Shown here: one piece after another, positions 8,501-14,713 of the stretch
Layout: each line of letters begins with the position of its first letter
Position numbering within the stretch: the first letter of the stretch is position 1
Source: Polyangiaceae bacterium
Lineage (GTDB): Bacteria; Myxococcota_A; Polyangia; Polyangiales; Polyangiaceae
DNA: 64,000 nt
Reading direction: 5' to 3'
Assembly: GCA_015075635.1 (NCBI GenBank)
Contig: JABTUA010000003.1
Location: forward strand, 992,001 to 1,056,000
Notes under the pieces: model-generated
What the model was told of the DNA's origin: nothing
Databases searched by the model: none
The model's input: the letters and a program-made list of their open reading frames with translations, nothing else
Position numbers and translations under genes: made by a program

Positions 8501-9351
8501 GCGGCAAGGCGGACGCGCTCACCGGGCGCAAGCGCTTCAGCCTGCGGAACAACTTGAACCAACACGTCCACGGCGACCGGAAGGCCAAGAACTGCAGCAC
8601 CAAGAACGGCTGCCGCAAGACCACCTTCGTCGCCGGCGGCATGAAGGCCAAGGCGCCGGGCAAGCCGGGCGTCTACCACTCGCGCTGGCGCCTCCGGGAT
8701 TACAGCAAGGCCTGGGGCAAGAAGTCGAAGGGCTTCGGGCCCAAGGTGGACCTCAGCCTGAAGGTGGTGAAGTGCGATCAGCCGAAGGGTGAGTGCGGCT
8801 GCCGCGTGTGGTGCAGCGACGGCAAGAGCGACAAGCTCGCGGCCAGCATCGACAGCGCGGCGGCGTGCAAGTCGGTGGCACAGACCTACTGCTCGCCGGA
8901 CAAGCTCCTCTCCCACAGCTTCCAGGCCTGCGCGCCGAGCGGCGACCAGGCCTCCGGCGGCGGCGAGGGCGGCGCGAGCGGCGCCGACGAGGGAGCCGCC
9001 GGCGCGGGCGGCGAAGGCGGCGCGAGCTCGGAGCCTCCCCAGGGAGCAGCCGGCGCCGGCGGCGCGGCTGGCGAGATCTCCGAGCCCGCCGAGGGCAGCG
9101 AAGACGACGACAACGGCTACGAGGTCGAGGACAGCGAGGACGATCCGGACGTCTTGCCGGTGGAAGACGACGCCGACTTCAGCGATGACGGCTTCGACGG
9201 CGACGAGGACTCGATGCCCGATCTGGACTCCAGTGCGGGAGGCTGCGCGATCGGCCCGGCGAGCCGCCCGGCCCACGCGCCGCTCCTCGCGCTCCTGGCA
9301 GCTGGCGCAGTCGTCGGTCTCCGGCGGCGCGACCGGAAGGGAGGCCTGTGA
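5551..9351 (+). CDS. Giant exported peptidoglycan hydrolase: M15 carboxypeptidase + amidase, with two shared anchoring modules
   Basis: This 1266-residue ORF starts at ATG 5551 after a GGAGGT site. Its order is: lipoprotein signal (TLAGC); M15/VanY domain about 65-200 with zinc ligands His156, Asp163 and His194 (SNHQSGHALD, WHWEW); shared module 211-419 (Ig-like FW-type fold plus Cys-rich part); acidic linker; MYXO-CTERM at Cys524 with hydrophobic stretch and RRRR; a second lipobox at Cys575 (LLFIGC); SLT-like domain about 596-700; amidase_2 domain about 781-913 (VIHT, HILGHAE); a second module; acidic linker; and a second MYXO-CTERM at Cys1232. No stop separates the halves, so this is a natural fusion or two genes with a lost stop. 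The M15 domain trims the peptide stem; the amidase removes stems from the glycan. Confidence 0.85.
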   Translation: MLRHRLAVLSRWFLGLSLIVVATLAGCAVPLGGDEHEACELEPQAIASTPQGLEEEEVGTVQEELSSHSCKMSGAKGYSSGSAFDIKVVTVDGKKVEWKTANAYLRMAEAAAKDGVQIRIVSGFRSNAEQQYLYSCYKNCSCNSCNLAAPPGYSNHQSGHALDLNTSAGGVYNWLSKHGGKFGFKRTVPSEAWHWEWWGDDAGVGPCNGPTLKAKVTKRWSNAKRYRGKKAHYAVCAGEDFKYSFTFKNKGTATWHDVDGRGKKVGSDVFLVTASGKTDKLTGRKRFSVDLNKNAHVHGDRKAKDCSSKNGCRRTTFIKGAIEATAPKKPGVYTTRWRLRDYSKAWGKKSKGFGPKVELKFKVVSCEQPKAECGCRVWCTDGKSQKLSASISTAAMCKAVGDTACKPAAYLDHSFQACASTGTGGSGGSAAGGAATGGGSDEPEPGDESAEGDEASSASSADELPEAESSASDEGDENDDNGIESADEEEDGVGTEEPDDADFEDDGYPGYDETDATTAEAAGCSLSRPNGGAPLGLGFLGVLAATLLVRRRRGAQSRRAPLAVLGMIALLFIGCSADTSVPARRATLEGDSPLVGLFHDAETETGVPAEMLATLSWLQARLSMNLTAPDAESHGAPREQGLMAIGTGGLRTLDEVANAASLAPSEVATDPRANVRAAARWLAAEARRQGLTPAADRDWAPVLRAWGGDDVSAGVLRLLSTGWEGSDDEGRGVSVGGSEAELDPEQSGIGSVQQGLGYPGGKWSPAAPGNYTNASRGASQINYVVIHTIQGSYAGAISWFKNPSAKVSSHYVVRSHDGAVTQMVDDRDIAWHDGCFNTNSIGIEHEGFVSAPGKWYTEEMYRSSARLTAWLSDKYGIPKDRKHILGHAETPDCSDHTDPGSGWNWGLYMKLVKNGGKLETLKAKSVKKWSNARRYRGKNADYVACAGDDVKLSFTFKNVGSAIWHDIEGRGTKVGSDVFLVTTSGKADALTGRKRFSLRNNLNQHVHGDRKAKNCSTKNGCRKTTFVAGGMKAKAPGKPGVYHSRWRLRDYSKAWGKKSKGFGPKVDLSLKVVKCDQPKGECGCRVWCSDGKSDKLAASIDSAAACKSVAQTYCSPDKLLSHSFQACAPSGDQASGGGEGGASGADEGAAGAGGEGGASSEPPQGAAGAGGAAGEISEPAEGSEDDDNGYEVEDSEDDPDVLPVEDDADFSDDGFDGDEDSMPDLDSSAGGCAIGPASRPAHAPLLALLAAGAVVGLRRRDRKGGL
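6181..6807 (+). repeat. Shared surface module, copy 1 (FW/Ig-like + Cys-rich)
   Basis: This is the first of three close copies of a roughly 209-codon unit. It starts near KRWSNAKRYRGK and has the pattern FKNKGTATW ... PGVY ... WRLRDYSK typical of Nbr1-like four-Trp (FW) Ig folds. It ends in a Cys-rich part with ECGCRVWCTDGKS. It lies between the M15 catalytic domain and an acidic linker. Confidence 0.85.
8308..8934 (+). repeat. Shared surface module, copy 2
   Basis: This second copy follows the amidase domain. It has the same length as copy 1 (627 bases) and near-identical blocks such as WRLRDYSKAWGKKSKGFGPK and ECGCRVWC. Conservation of whole blocks between copies suggests recent duplication, conversion or strong constraint. 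Confidence 0.85.
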
Positions 9352-11108
9352 TGTTGCCTCGGCTCACTCTACTCGCGCTCAGCGCCGTCGCCGTGTCCTC
9401 GCTCTCGACGCTCGGGTGCACCGCGGAGGTGGCGAACGAAGAGCTCGGCCAGCGCCAGGAAGCGCTCAGCGCGCCGAAGAAGGCCTTCTGCTCGATCCCG
9501 GTGGAGGGGCGCGGCCAGAAGGCGATGGAGACCGACTACATCCCGCACGTCATCACCTGCGAGAACGGCGGGGCCGACCTCGAGGCGCTCAAGGCGCAGG
9601 CCATCGCCGCCCGCTCCGTCGCGTATTACTCGATGCTCACCAAGGGCAGCATCTGCGACAGCCAGGGCTGCCAGGTGTACGGCTGCGGCGCGACGCCCTC
9701 GGAGAAGGCCAAGCGCGCCGCCCGCGAGACGGCGGGCATGTACCTCTCGCACGGCGGGACGCTCACCTACGCGTTCTACGTCGCCGGCGACTCGGGCGCG
9801 TCGGGCCCCGCATGCAAGGACTACGGCGGCTCCACCAGCCACTACGTCACCTACAACTGGGGCAAGACCGGCAAGCAGGTCGAGCAGACGTCCCTGGGTT
9901 ACATCGGGCCTCCGGGCTTCGGTCAGAACCGCGGCTGCATGAGCCAGTGGGGAGCGCGCTGTCTGGAGAAGGCGCGCGACTTCAACTACCTCGAGATCTT
10001 GCGCTTCTACTACGGGCAGGACATCAAGCTGAGCCAGGCCGAGGGCGACTGCGTGCCCGACACCAAGACGCTGCGCGCCAAGCTCACGAAGAAGTGGAGC
10101 AACGCCAAGCGCTACCGCGGCAAGCAGGCGGACTACGTGGTGTGCGCCGAGCAGCCCTTCCGCATGACGTTCTCGTTCAAGAACACCGGCAGCGCCACCT
10201 GGCGCGACGTGAAGCAGCGCGGCAAGAGCATGGGCTCGGACGTGTTCCTGGTGACCGCCAGCGGCAAGACCGACGCGCTCACCGGACGCAAGCGCTACAG
10301 CCTGCGCAACAACGCCAACGCGGAGGTGCGCGGTGACCACAAGGCGCCGAACTGCATCAGCAAGGACGGCTGCCGCAAGACGCGCTTCGTGGCGGGCGGC
10401 ATGGACGCGGTCGCGCCCAAGAAGCCCGGGGTCTATCGGTCGCGCTGGCGCCTGCGCGACTACAGCAAGCACTGGGGCAAGAAGAGCCACGGCTTCGGCC
10501 CCAAGGTCGAGCTCAGCGTCAAGGTCGTCTCCTGCGAGCAGAAGCAGAAGGAGTGCGGCTGCCGCGCGTGGTGCACCGACGGCAAGAGCCACAAGCTCGC
10601 CGCCAGCATCGACAGCGCCTCGGCCTGCAAGTCCGTGGCCGAGACCTTCTGCGGCCCGGGCAAGTACCTGGACCACGGCTTCAGCGCGTGCCCGAGCGAG
10701 TCGCCGGTGGGCGGCGCGGAAGCGGATCCGGAAACCGAGCCGAACGCGGGCAGCGAGCCGGAGCCGGTGCCGGAGCCTGGTGCGGGGGGCGCCTCGGGCG
10801 GGGGGCAGAGCGAGCCTTCTGCCTCGAACGAGGAGCTCGAGGACGAGGAGATCGACAACGGTCTCGAGCCCGACCAAGGCGACGACGGTGACGAGGACTT
10901 CGTCGAGGAAGAGGACGACACCGACTTCAGCGACGACGGCTTCGACGGCAGCGAGGAAGGCGGAGTCATCCCCTACGACCAGGGCTGCGCCGTTTCGACC
11001 GCCGGGGCCGGCTCCGGCGGCTGGCTGGGGCTCGGGGGGCTCCTCCTCGGTCTGGCGGCGCTTGCGCGCCGACGTGGTGCAAAGACCCGAAGCGAATACA
11101 CTGAGTGA
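9351..11108 (+). CDS. SpoIID-like peptidoglycan lytic transglycosylase with shared module and MYXO-CTERM
   Basis: This 585-residue protein starts at ATG 9351, sharing one base with the upstream stop (TGATG) and preceded by AAGGGAGG. It has a lipoprotein signal (STLGC) and then a SpoIID-type domain about residues 40-225: YIPHVITCENGG with candidate catalytic Glu71, LEALKAQAIAARSVAYYS, and GCMSQWGARCLE ... ILRFYYGQDI. The third copy of the shared module, an acidic linker and a MYXO-CTERM (Cys546, Gly/Leu stretch, ARRRGAK) follow. Known SpoIID enzymes cleave glycan strands already stripped of peptides, which would follow the amidase encoded just upstream. Confidence 0.88.
   Translation: MLPRLTLLALSAVAVSSLSTLGCTAEVANEELGQRQEALSAPKKAFCSIPVEGRGQKAMETDYIPHVITCENGGADLEALKAQAIAARSVAYYSMLTKGSICDSQGCQVYGCGATPSEKAKRAARETAGMYLSHGGTLTYAFYVAGDSGASGPACKDYGGSTSHYVTYNWGKTGKQVEQTSLGYIGPPGFGQNRGCMSQWGARCLEKARDFNYLEILRFYYGQDIKLSQAEGDCVPDTKTLRAKLTKKWSNAKRYRGKQADYVVCAEQPFRMTFSFKNTGSATWRDVKQRGKSMGSDVFLVTASGKTDALTGRKRYSLRNNANAEVRGDHKAPNCISKDGCRKTRFVAGGMDAVAPKKPGVYRSRWRLRDYSKHWGKKSHGFGPKVELSVKVVSCEQKQKECGCRAWCTDGKSHKLAASIDSASACKSVAETFCGPGKYLDHGFSACPSESPVGGAEADPETEPNAGSEPEPVPEPGAGGASGGGQSEPSASNEELEDEEIDNGLEPDQGDDGDEDFVEEEDDTDFSDDGFDGSEEGGVIPYDQGCAVSTAGAGSGGWLGLGGLLLGLAALARRRGAKTRSEYTE
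10068..10691 (+). repeat. Shared surface module, copy 3
   Basis: This third copy follows the SpoIID-like domain. It is three bases shorter than the others and slightly more diverged (WRLRDYSKHWGKKSHGFGPK, ECGCRAWC). An acidic linker with the recurrent DTDFSDDGFDG motif follows, as in copy 2 (DADFSDDGFDG). Confidence 0.85.
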
Positions 11109-11119
11109 AGGAGGCGACG

Positions 11120-11656
11120 ATGCGATGGTCCATGCTGGTGCTCACGACGTCTCTCTGTGCCGCTGCGTGCGGTGGTGGCGACGGCGGTGGCAGCGGGCCG
11201 CCCGGAGCGGTCGGCGGTAGTGGCGGCGGCGGCGGCGCGCTTCCCGACGCCGACCTCCCCGAGAGCTACGCGCCGGAGCCCGGCGTGTGCCGTCCGCTAT
11301 GCTGCGCCGACTCGGACTGCGGCGGCACCGAGAAGTGCGAGCCCTTCGATCCAAAGGCAGGCACCCTTGGCGTCTGCTCCGCCGGCTGGGCCGGCGAGGC
11401 GGGCACCGCGGATCCCGACGCCGGCACCCCGAGCTTCCCCCAGAGTTGCTGGACGCTGAACACGCCCGAGTGCAACCCGCTCACCAACGAGTCCTGCGCT
11501 GCCGGTGGCGCCTGCGACATCGGGGGCATGGGCGACCCCGACACGAAGCCCGTCGTGGCCTGCTACTACGACGACAACACGCAGGGGCCGGGCGAGGTCT
11601 GCGACAACGTGGAAGGCCCGTTCTGCGTGCCAGGGTTCCACTGCGTGCCGAAGTGA
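11120..11656 (+). CDS. Cys-rich putative lipoprotein
   Basis: This 178-residue protein starts at ATG 11120, five bases after an AAGGAGG site; an in-frame GTG at 11105 overlaps the previous gene. The signal ends LCAAACGGG (lipobox AAAC). A Gly-rich linker is followed by about 14 Cys in a pattern (RPLCCADSDCGGTEKC) like small disulfide-rich domains of myxobacterial surface proteins. It is coupled to the cell-wall locus by position and is possibly its last gene. I recognise no enzyme motif. Confidence 0.75.
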   Translation: MRWSMLVLTTSLCAAACGGGDGGGSGPPGAVGGSGGGGGALPDADLPESYAPEPGVCRPLCCADSDCGGTEKCEPFDPKAGTLGVCSAGWAGEAGTADPDAGTPSFPQSCWTLNTPECNPLTNESCAAGGACDIGGMGDPDTKPVVACYYDDNTQGPGEVCDNVEGPFCVPGFHCVPK

Positions 11657-11746
11657 CTCGGGCGCCTGGTGAGCGACACATTTTCTCGACCCGCGCTGTG
11701 CAGGCGCGTACCCTCCGCTTCGGGGCGGTTGTCGCGAGGAGGGCCC

Positions 11747-12763
11747 ATGACCACCGACGAGAGCAAGGAACGACGCGCTTCGGATCCGGGCGAGGACGCA
11801 GAGGAAGCGAAGGGCGCCGAGGACGCGGACGCGAAGGCCGCAGACGCGAAGCCCGCGGACGCGAAGGACGTGGACGCGGAGGACGCGGACGCGAAGGACG
11901 CGAAGGCTGAGGACGCGGAGGCCGACGACGCGAAGGCCGACGACGCGAAGGCCGAGGACGCGAAGGCCGAGGACGCGAAGGCTGAGCCCGAGGCGCCGGC
12001 GGCGAAAGCGATCGAGCGCGAAGACGACGACGACGAAGACGACGACGAAGACGACGAAGACGACGAAGACGACGAAGACGACGAGGTCGAAGCGAAAGCG
12101 GAGCCGAGGAAGAAGTCCGCCGAGCCCGAGCCGAAGGCGAAGCGTGACGCGCCCGCGCGGGCGCGCCCAGAACCGGACGAGCCGCGAGGCCCGTCGACCT
12201 CGATGTGGATCGTCGCAGTCGGTGCGGCGGCGCTCTTGGGCTGGTACTTCATGGAGAGCTCGGACCCCTCCGTGAACCCCACGCCTTCGTCGAAGCCCCT
12301 GACTCAGCCCAGCCCGCCGCCAGAGCCACCCAAGCAGGTGACGCCGGCGCCCGCGCCAACGCCGACGCCGATCGTCGAAGCCGTGCCCGCTCCGAGCGCG
12401 GAGCCTTCGCCCGCTGCCACCGTGGCCCCTGCTGCCGTCGAGAGCGCAGCGGCCCCAAAGCCAGCGGAGCCCGCGCCGGCTGCCGGCGGTGAGGGCGCGT
12501 TCGATCGCGCGGCGGCGCTGAAGGCGCTCGCCCAGAGCGGCGCGAAGGCCGGGCGTTGTCGCTCGGCGGAAGCTCCCGCCGGAGCGGCGACCGTGGCCGT
12601 GACCTTCGAGCCGAGCGGCAAGGTTCAGAGCGCGAAGATCAACGCGATGCCGTACGCGGGGACGCTGACCGCCAAGTGCGTCACCACGAAAATCGCGGAG
12701 ACGACCGTGACGCCATTCGCCGGCGCCCCGCAGACGGTGTCGGTGCAGGTTCAGCTGTACTGA
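11747..12763 (+). CDS. AgmX/PglI-C-terminal-domain protein with long acidic repeat region
   Basis: This 338-residue protein starts at ATG 11747 after GAGGAGGG. Residues about 1-115 are cytoplasmic and extremely acidic, with tandem A-E-D-A-K type pentads and an Asp/Glu run. A basic stretch is followed by one membrane helix (153-169, WIVAVGAAALLGWYF). A Pro/Ala-rich spacer and a C-terminal domain of about 95 residues come next (FDRAAALKAL ... C ... VTFEPSGKV ... VTPFAG). This resembles the TonB-like AgmX/PglI C-terminal domain associated with gliding and envelope proteins in myxobacteria. The outward tail could bind an envelope partner. Confidence 0.75.
   Translation: MTTDESKERRASDPGEDAEEAKGAEDADAKAADAKPADAKDVDAEDADAKDAKAEDAEADDAKADDAKAEDAKAEDAKAEPEAPAAKAIEREDDDDEDDDEDDEDDEDDEDDEVEAKAEPRKKSAEPEPKAKRDAPARARPEPDEPRGPSTSMWIVAVGAAALLGWYFMESSDPSVNPTPSSKPLTQPSPPPEPPKQVTPAPAPTPTPIVEAVPAPSAEPSPAATVAPAAVESAAAPKPAEPAPAAGGEGAFDRAAALKALAQSGAKAGRCRSAEAPAGAATVAVTFEPSGKVQSAKINAMPYAGTLTAKCVTTKIAETTVTPFAGAPQTVSVQVQLY
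11826..12083 (+). repeat. Intragenic low-complexity repeat (A/E/D/K pentads, then Asp/Glu run)
   Basis: The 15-base unit GCGAAGGCCGAGGAC and close variants repeat in tandem, followed by GACGACGAA units from about 12026. The repeat encodes the acidic cytoplasmic region of the AgmX-like protein. Such repeats are prone to length change. Confidence 0.8.
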
Positions 12764-12928
12764 GCTTTGGGCTCACTAATCCGCCGCTGCGATTCCGGCG
12801 AGCGCCGAGAGCTCTTCGCTGGTGGACGACTTCACTTGCCAGGCTGCATGTCCCGGAAGAAGCAGGTGGTGCCGCCGCTCGAGGAGGCCTGCGCCGCCGA
12901 GGGCGCCGAACCTCGCTAGCCTCGCGCC

Positions 12929-13040
12929 ATGGTGCTCGACGCCGAAGGGCGCGCCGTCGATTTCGGTAGGACCGCCGACGACTACGACCGGCATCAGCCT
13001 GGCTTCCCTGCCTCGTTTGCGCGCTGCCTGCTGGGTGCCA
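12929..13040 (+). pseudogene. 5' stub of a class I SAM methyltransferase
   Basis: From ATG 12929 the frame reads VDFGRTADDYDRHQPGFP, the characteristic N-terminus of one group of SAM-dependent methyltransferases. After about 35 codons the similarity stops, and the frame runs antisense into the end of the PFK-2/FBPase-2 gene. No methyltransferase motif I (GxGxG) follows. I read this as a gene truncated by rearrangement at the 3' end of the neighbouring gene. Confidence 0.5.
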
Positions 13041-14321
13041 TCACCCCTGCGGCCAAGGCCCCATCGAGAGCGGAGCGTCCGAGCGATCCGGCAAGCTCGG
13101 CTCGAGCTCCACGCGGTGCTCCTCGTAGCCGTAGGCCGTCGGCGTGAGCTCGATGATCGAGTGCAGGGGGATGGGGACGTGGGGGCACTCTTCTTGGGGG
13201 CGCCCGGTGAGGTAGCCGTACAGCGCGCGGACGATGGCCTGATGGGCGACCAGCAGGATGGGGTGACGCTGGCGCTCGATGTCCACGATGATGGGCTCCA
13301 GGCGCTGGATCACGTCGGAGTAGGACTCGCCGCGGGGGTAGCGGTAGCGGAACTTGTCGGCGCTGCGCGCGCGGTACTCGTCGGGGAGGTCGCGCTTGAT
13401 CTCCTCGTAGGTCATGCCGTCGCAGATGCCGGCGTCGATCTCGTCGAGCGCGCGGCGCGCGATCGGGCGGATCCCGAGCTGAGATGCAGTCTGGATGGAA
13501 CGCTTGAGCGTGCTCGTCCAGACGACCAGACGGTCCACCTTGGGCTGGCGGAGCATGAACTCCGCGAGGCTGCGCGCGTAGGCAAAGCCGCGCGGCGAGA
13601 GATCGCTGTCGCCGCCGATGCGGTCTTCCGTGTTGAACACGCTCTCACCGTGCCGAGTGAGCCAGATCTTGCGACGCGCTGGGTGGATGTTCATCAGGAA
13701 GAACATCAGGCGCGCGCTGAAGTAGCCCGCCATGCGGTTCACGACGACCTGCCGGCCCTCGTCGATGATCTTGACGTAGCTCTTGTCGGGTTCGTCCACC
13801 GGCTCGTAGTTGCGCTCGTACAGCGCGATGCGCTCGCGGAAGTCCCTCACGGCCTCTTCCGGGTCCACGTCCAGGTAGTCCGGGGAGCGCAGCTTGTTGT
13901 CGCGGACGTTGCGCTCGACGACCGCCTGGTCCTCGCAGATGCTCTCGATGAAGACGACCTGGATGCCCACGGCATGGCAGCGGCGCCAGATGGCGTCCCG
14001 GCGTGCTCTCTCGATGTTGGTGGCGTCGTAGATGGCGACATCTCCGCCGTCGTGCAGCCACCACATCATGTCGTCGAGCGCCCGCATCGCGATGGCCTCG
14101 CGCAGCTCGCTGTTCGTCGTGTCGTCCGGGTCGAAGAAGCTCGCGGGCTGGCGGGCCCCGACCTGCGAGCGGCGGTACTCGCCCACGTTGAAGGTGCGCG
14201 TCGAGTACCCCAGCCAGGAGAGGTAGCGGGCGATCTTGCGCGCGATGTAGGTCTTGCCGCGCGCCGGCAGGCCCACCATCACCAGGACGTGCTTGGGCAG
14301 CTCGTGGCCTTCGAAGATCAC
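13041..14321 (-). CDS. Bifunctional 6-phosphofructo-2-kinase / fructose-2,6-bisphosphatase
   Basis: This 426-residue protein starts at GTG 14321. The kinase half has P-loop GLPARGKT (17-24), TRTFNVGEYRR (41-51), SFFDPD and IYDATN. The phosphatase half has LTRHGES with the phospho-accepting His224, RIGGDSDLS, WTSTLKRSIQTA, EIDAGIC...TYEE, RYPRGESY and second His360 (VAHQ). These blocks match eukaryotic PFKFB in order and spacing. The enzyme would make and destroy fructose-2,6-bisphosphate, a glycolysis regulator. A small lipoprotein gene lies 19 bases upstream on the same strand. Confidence 0.92.
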   Translation of the reverse strand: MIFEGHELPKHVLVMVGLPARGKTYIARKIARYLSWLGYSTRTFNVGEYRRSQVGARQPASFFDPDDTTNSELREAIAMRALDDMMWWLHDGGDVAIYDATNIERARRDAIWRRCHAVGIQVVFIESICEDQAVVERNVRDNKLRSPDYLDVDPEEAVRDFRERIALYERNYEPVDEPDKSYVKIIDEGRQVVVNRMAGYFSARLMFFLMNIHPARRKIWLTRHGESVFNTEDRIGGDSDLSPRGFAYARSLAEFMLRQPKVDRLVVWTSTLKRSIQTASQLGIRPIARRALDEIDAGICDGMTYEEIKRDLPDEYRARSADKFRYRYPRGESYSDVIQRLEPIIVDIERQRHPILLVAHQAIVRALYGYLTGRPQEECPHVPIPLHSIIELTPTAYGYEEHRVELEPSLPDRSDAPLSMGPWPQG

Positions 14322-14340
14322 CTTCGGGCTCCGTCGGTGG

Positions 14341-14622
14341 TCATTTGCCGAGCTCGTCGCAGCGGGCGAGCTCGCTCGCGTTGTTGGCGAACTGCACGCA
14401 CTCGAGCTGCGCCCGCGAGCCGTGCGACATGCAGCGGTCCACGGTGTTCTTCTGCTCCTTGCTGTTCACCCGTCCGAGCTCCTTGTTGCGCAGCTCGTTG
14501 ACGCGGATGGTCATCTGCACGCACTCGGCGCGGCTGAGCTCGCCGCTCGCCTCCGCCTCCGCCGAGCCCAGCTTGTCGCAGGCAGGCAGGAGAGAAAGCG
14601 CGACGATCAGCGCGAGACGCAC
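14341..14622 (-). CDS. Small four-Cys lipoprotein (paralogue family)
   Basis: This 93-residue protein starts at GTG 14622, giving signal VRLALIVALSLLPAC. The mature part has Cys in the pattern AEC ... RC ... LEC ... RC with helical spacers. It resembles the two lipoproteins encoded at 45919-46505 (Cys spacing and E-x-x-x-C end), so these look like paralogues. It precedes the PFK-2/FBPase-2 gene by 19 bases. The function is unknown. Confidence 0.7.
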   Translation of the reverse strand: MRLALIVALSLLPACDKLGSAEAEASGELSRAECVQMTIRVNELRNKELGRVNSKEQKNTVDRCMSHGSRAQLECVQFANNASELARCDELGK

Positions 14623-14713
14623 GGCGTCGATCTTGTCGGTGGAACCCGTGCCAGTCAACTTGAGGCGCGGCACCCCCTGGCGCGCAGCGGGGCTTTTCCC
14701 TACGCTCTGGCGC

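Noticed and set aside
6925..9276. A 783-codon minus-strand frame opposite the cell-wall ORF
   Set aside because: The composition is Ala/Arg/Val/His-rich without motifs, while the opposite strand encodes clear M15 and amidase domains.
12776..12994. A 72-codon minus-strand frame between the AgmX-like and PFK-2/FBPase-2 genes
   Set aside because: There is no ribosome site and no recognisable domain, and it overlaps the methyltransferase stub on the other strand.
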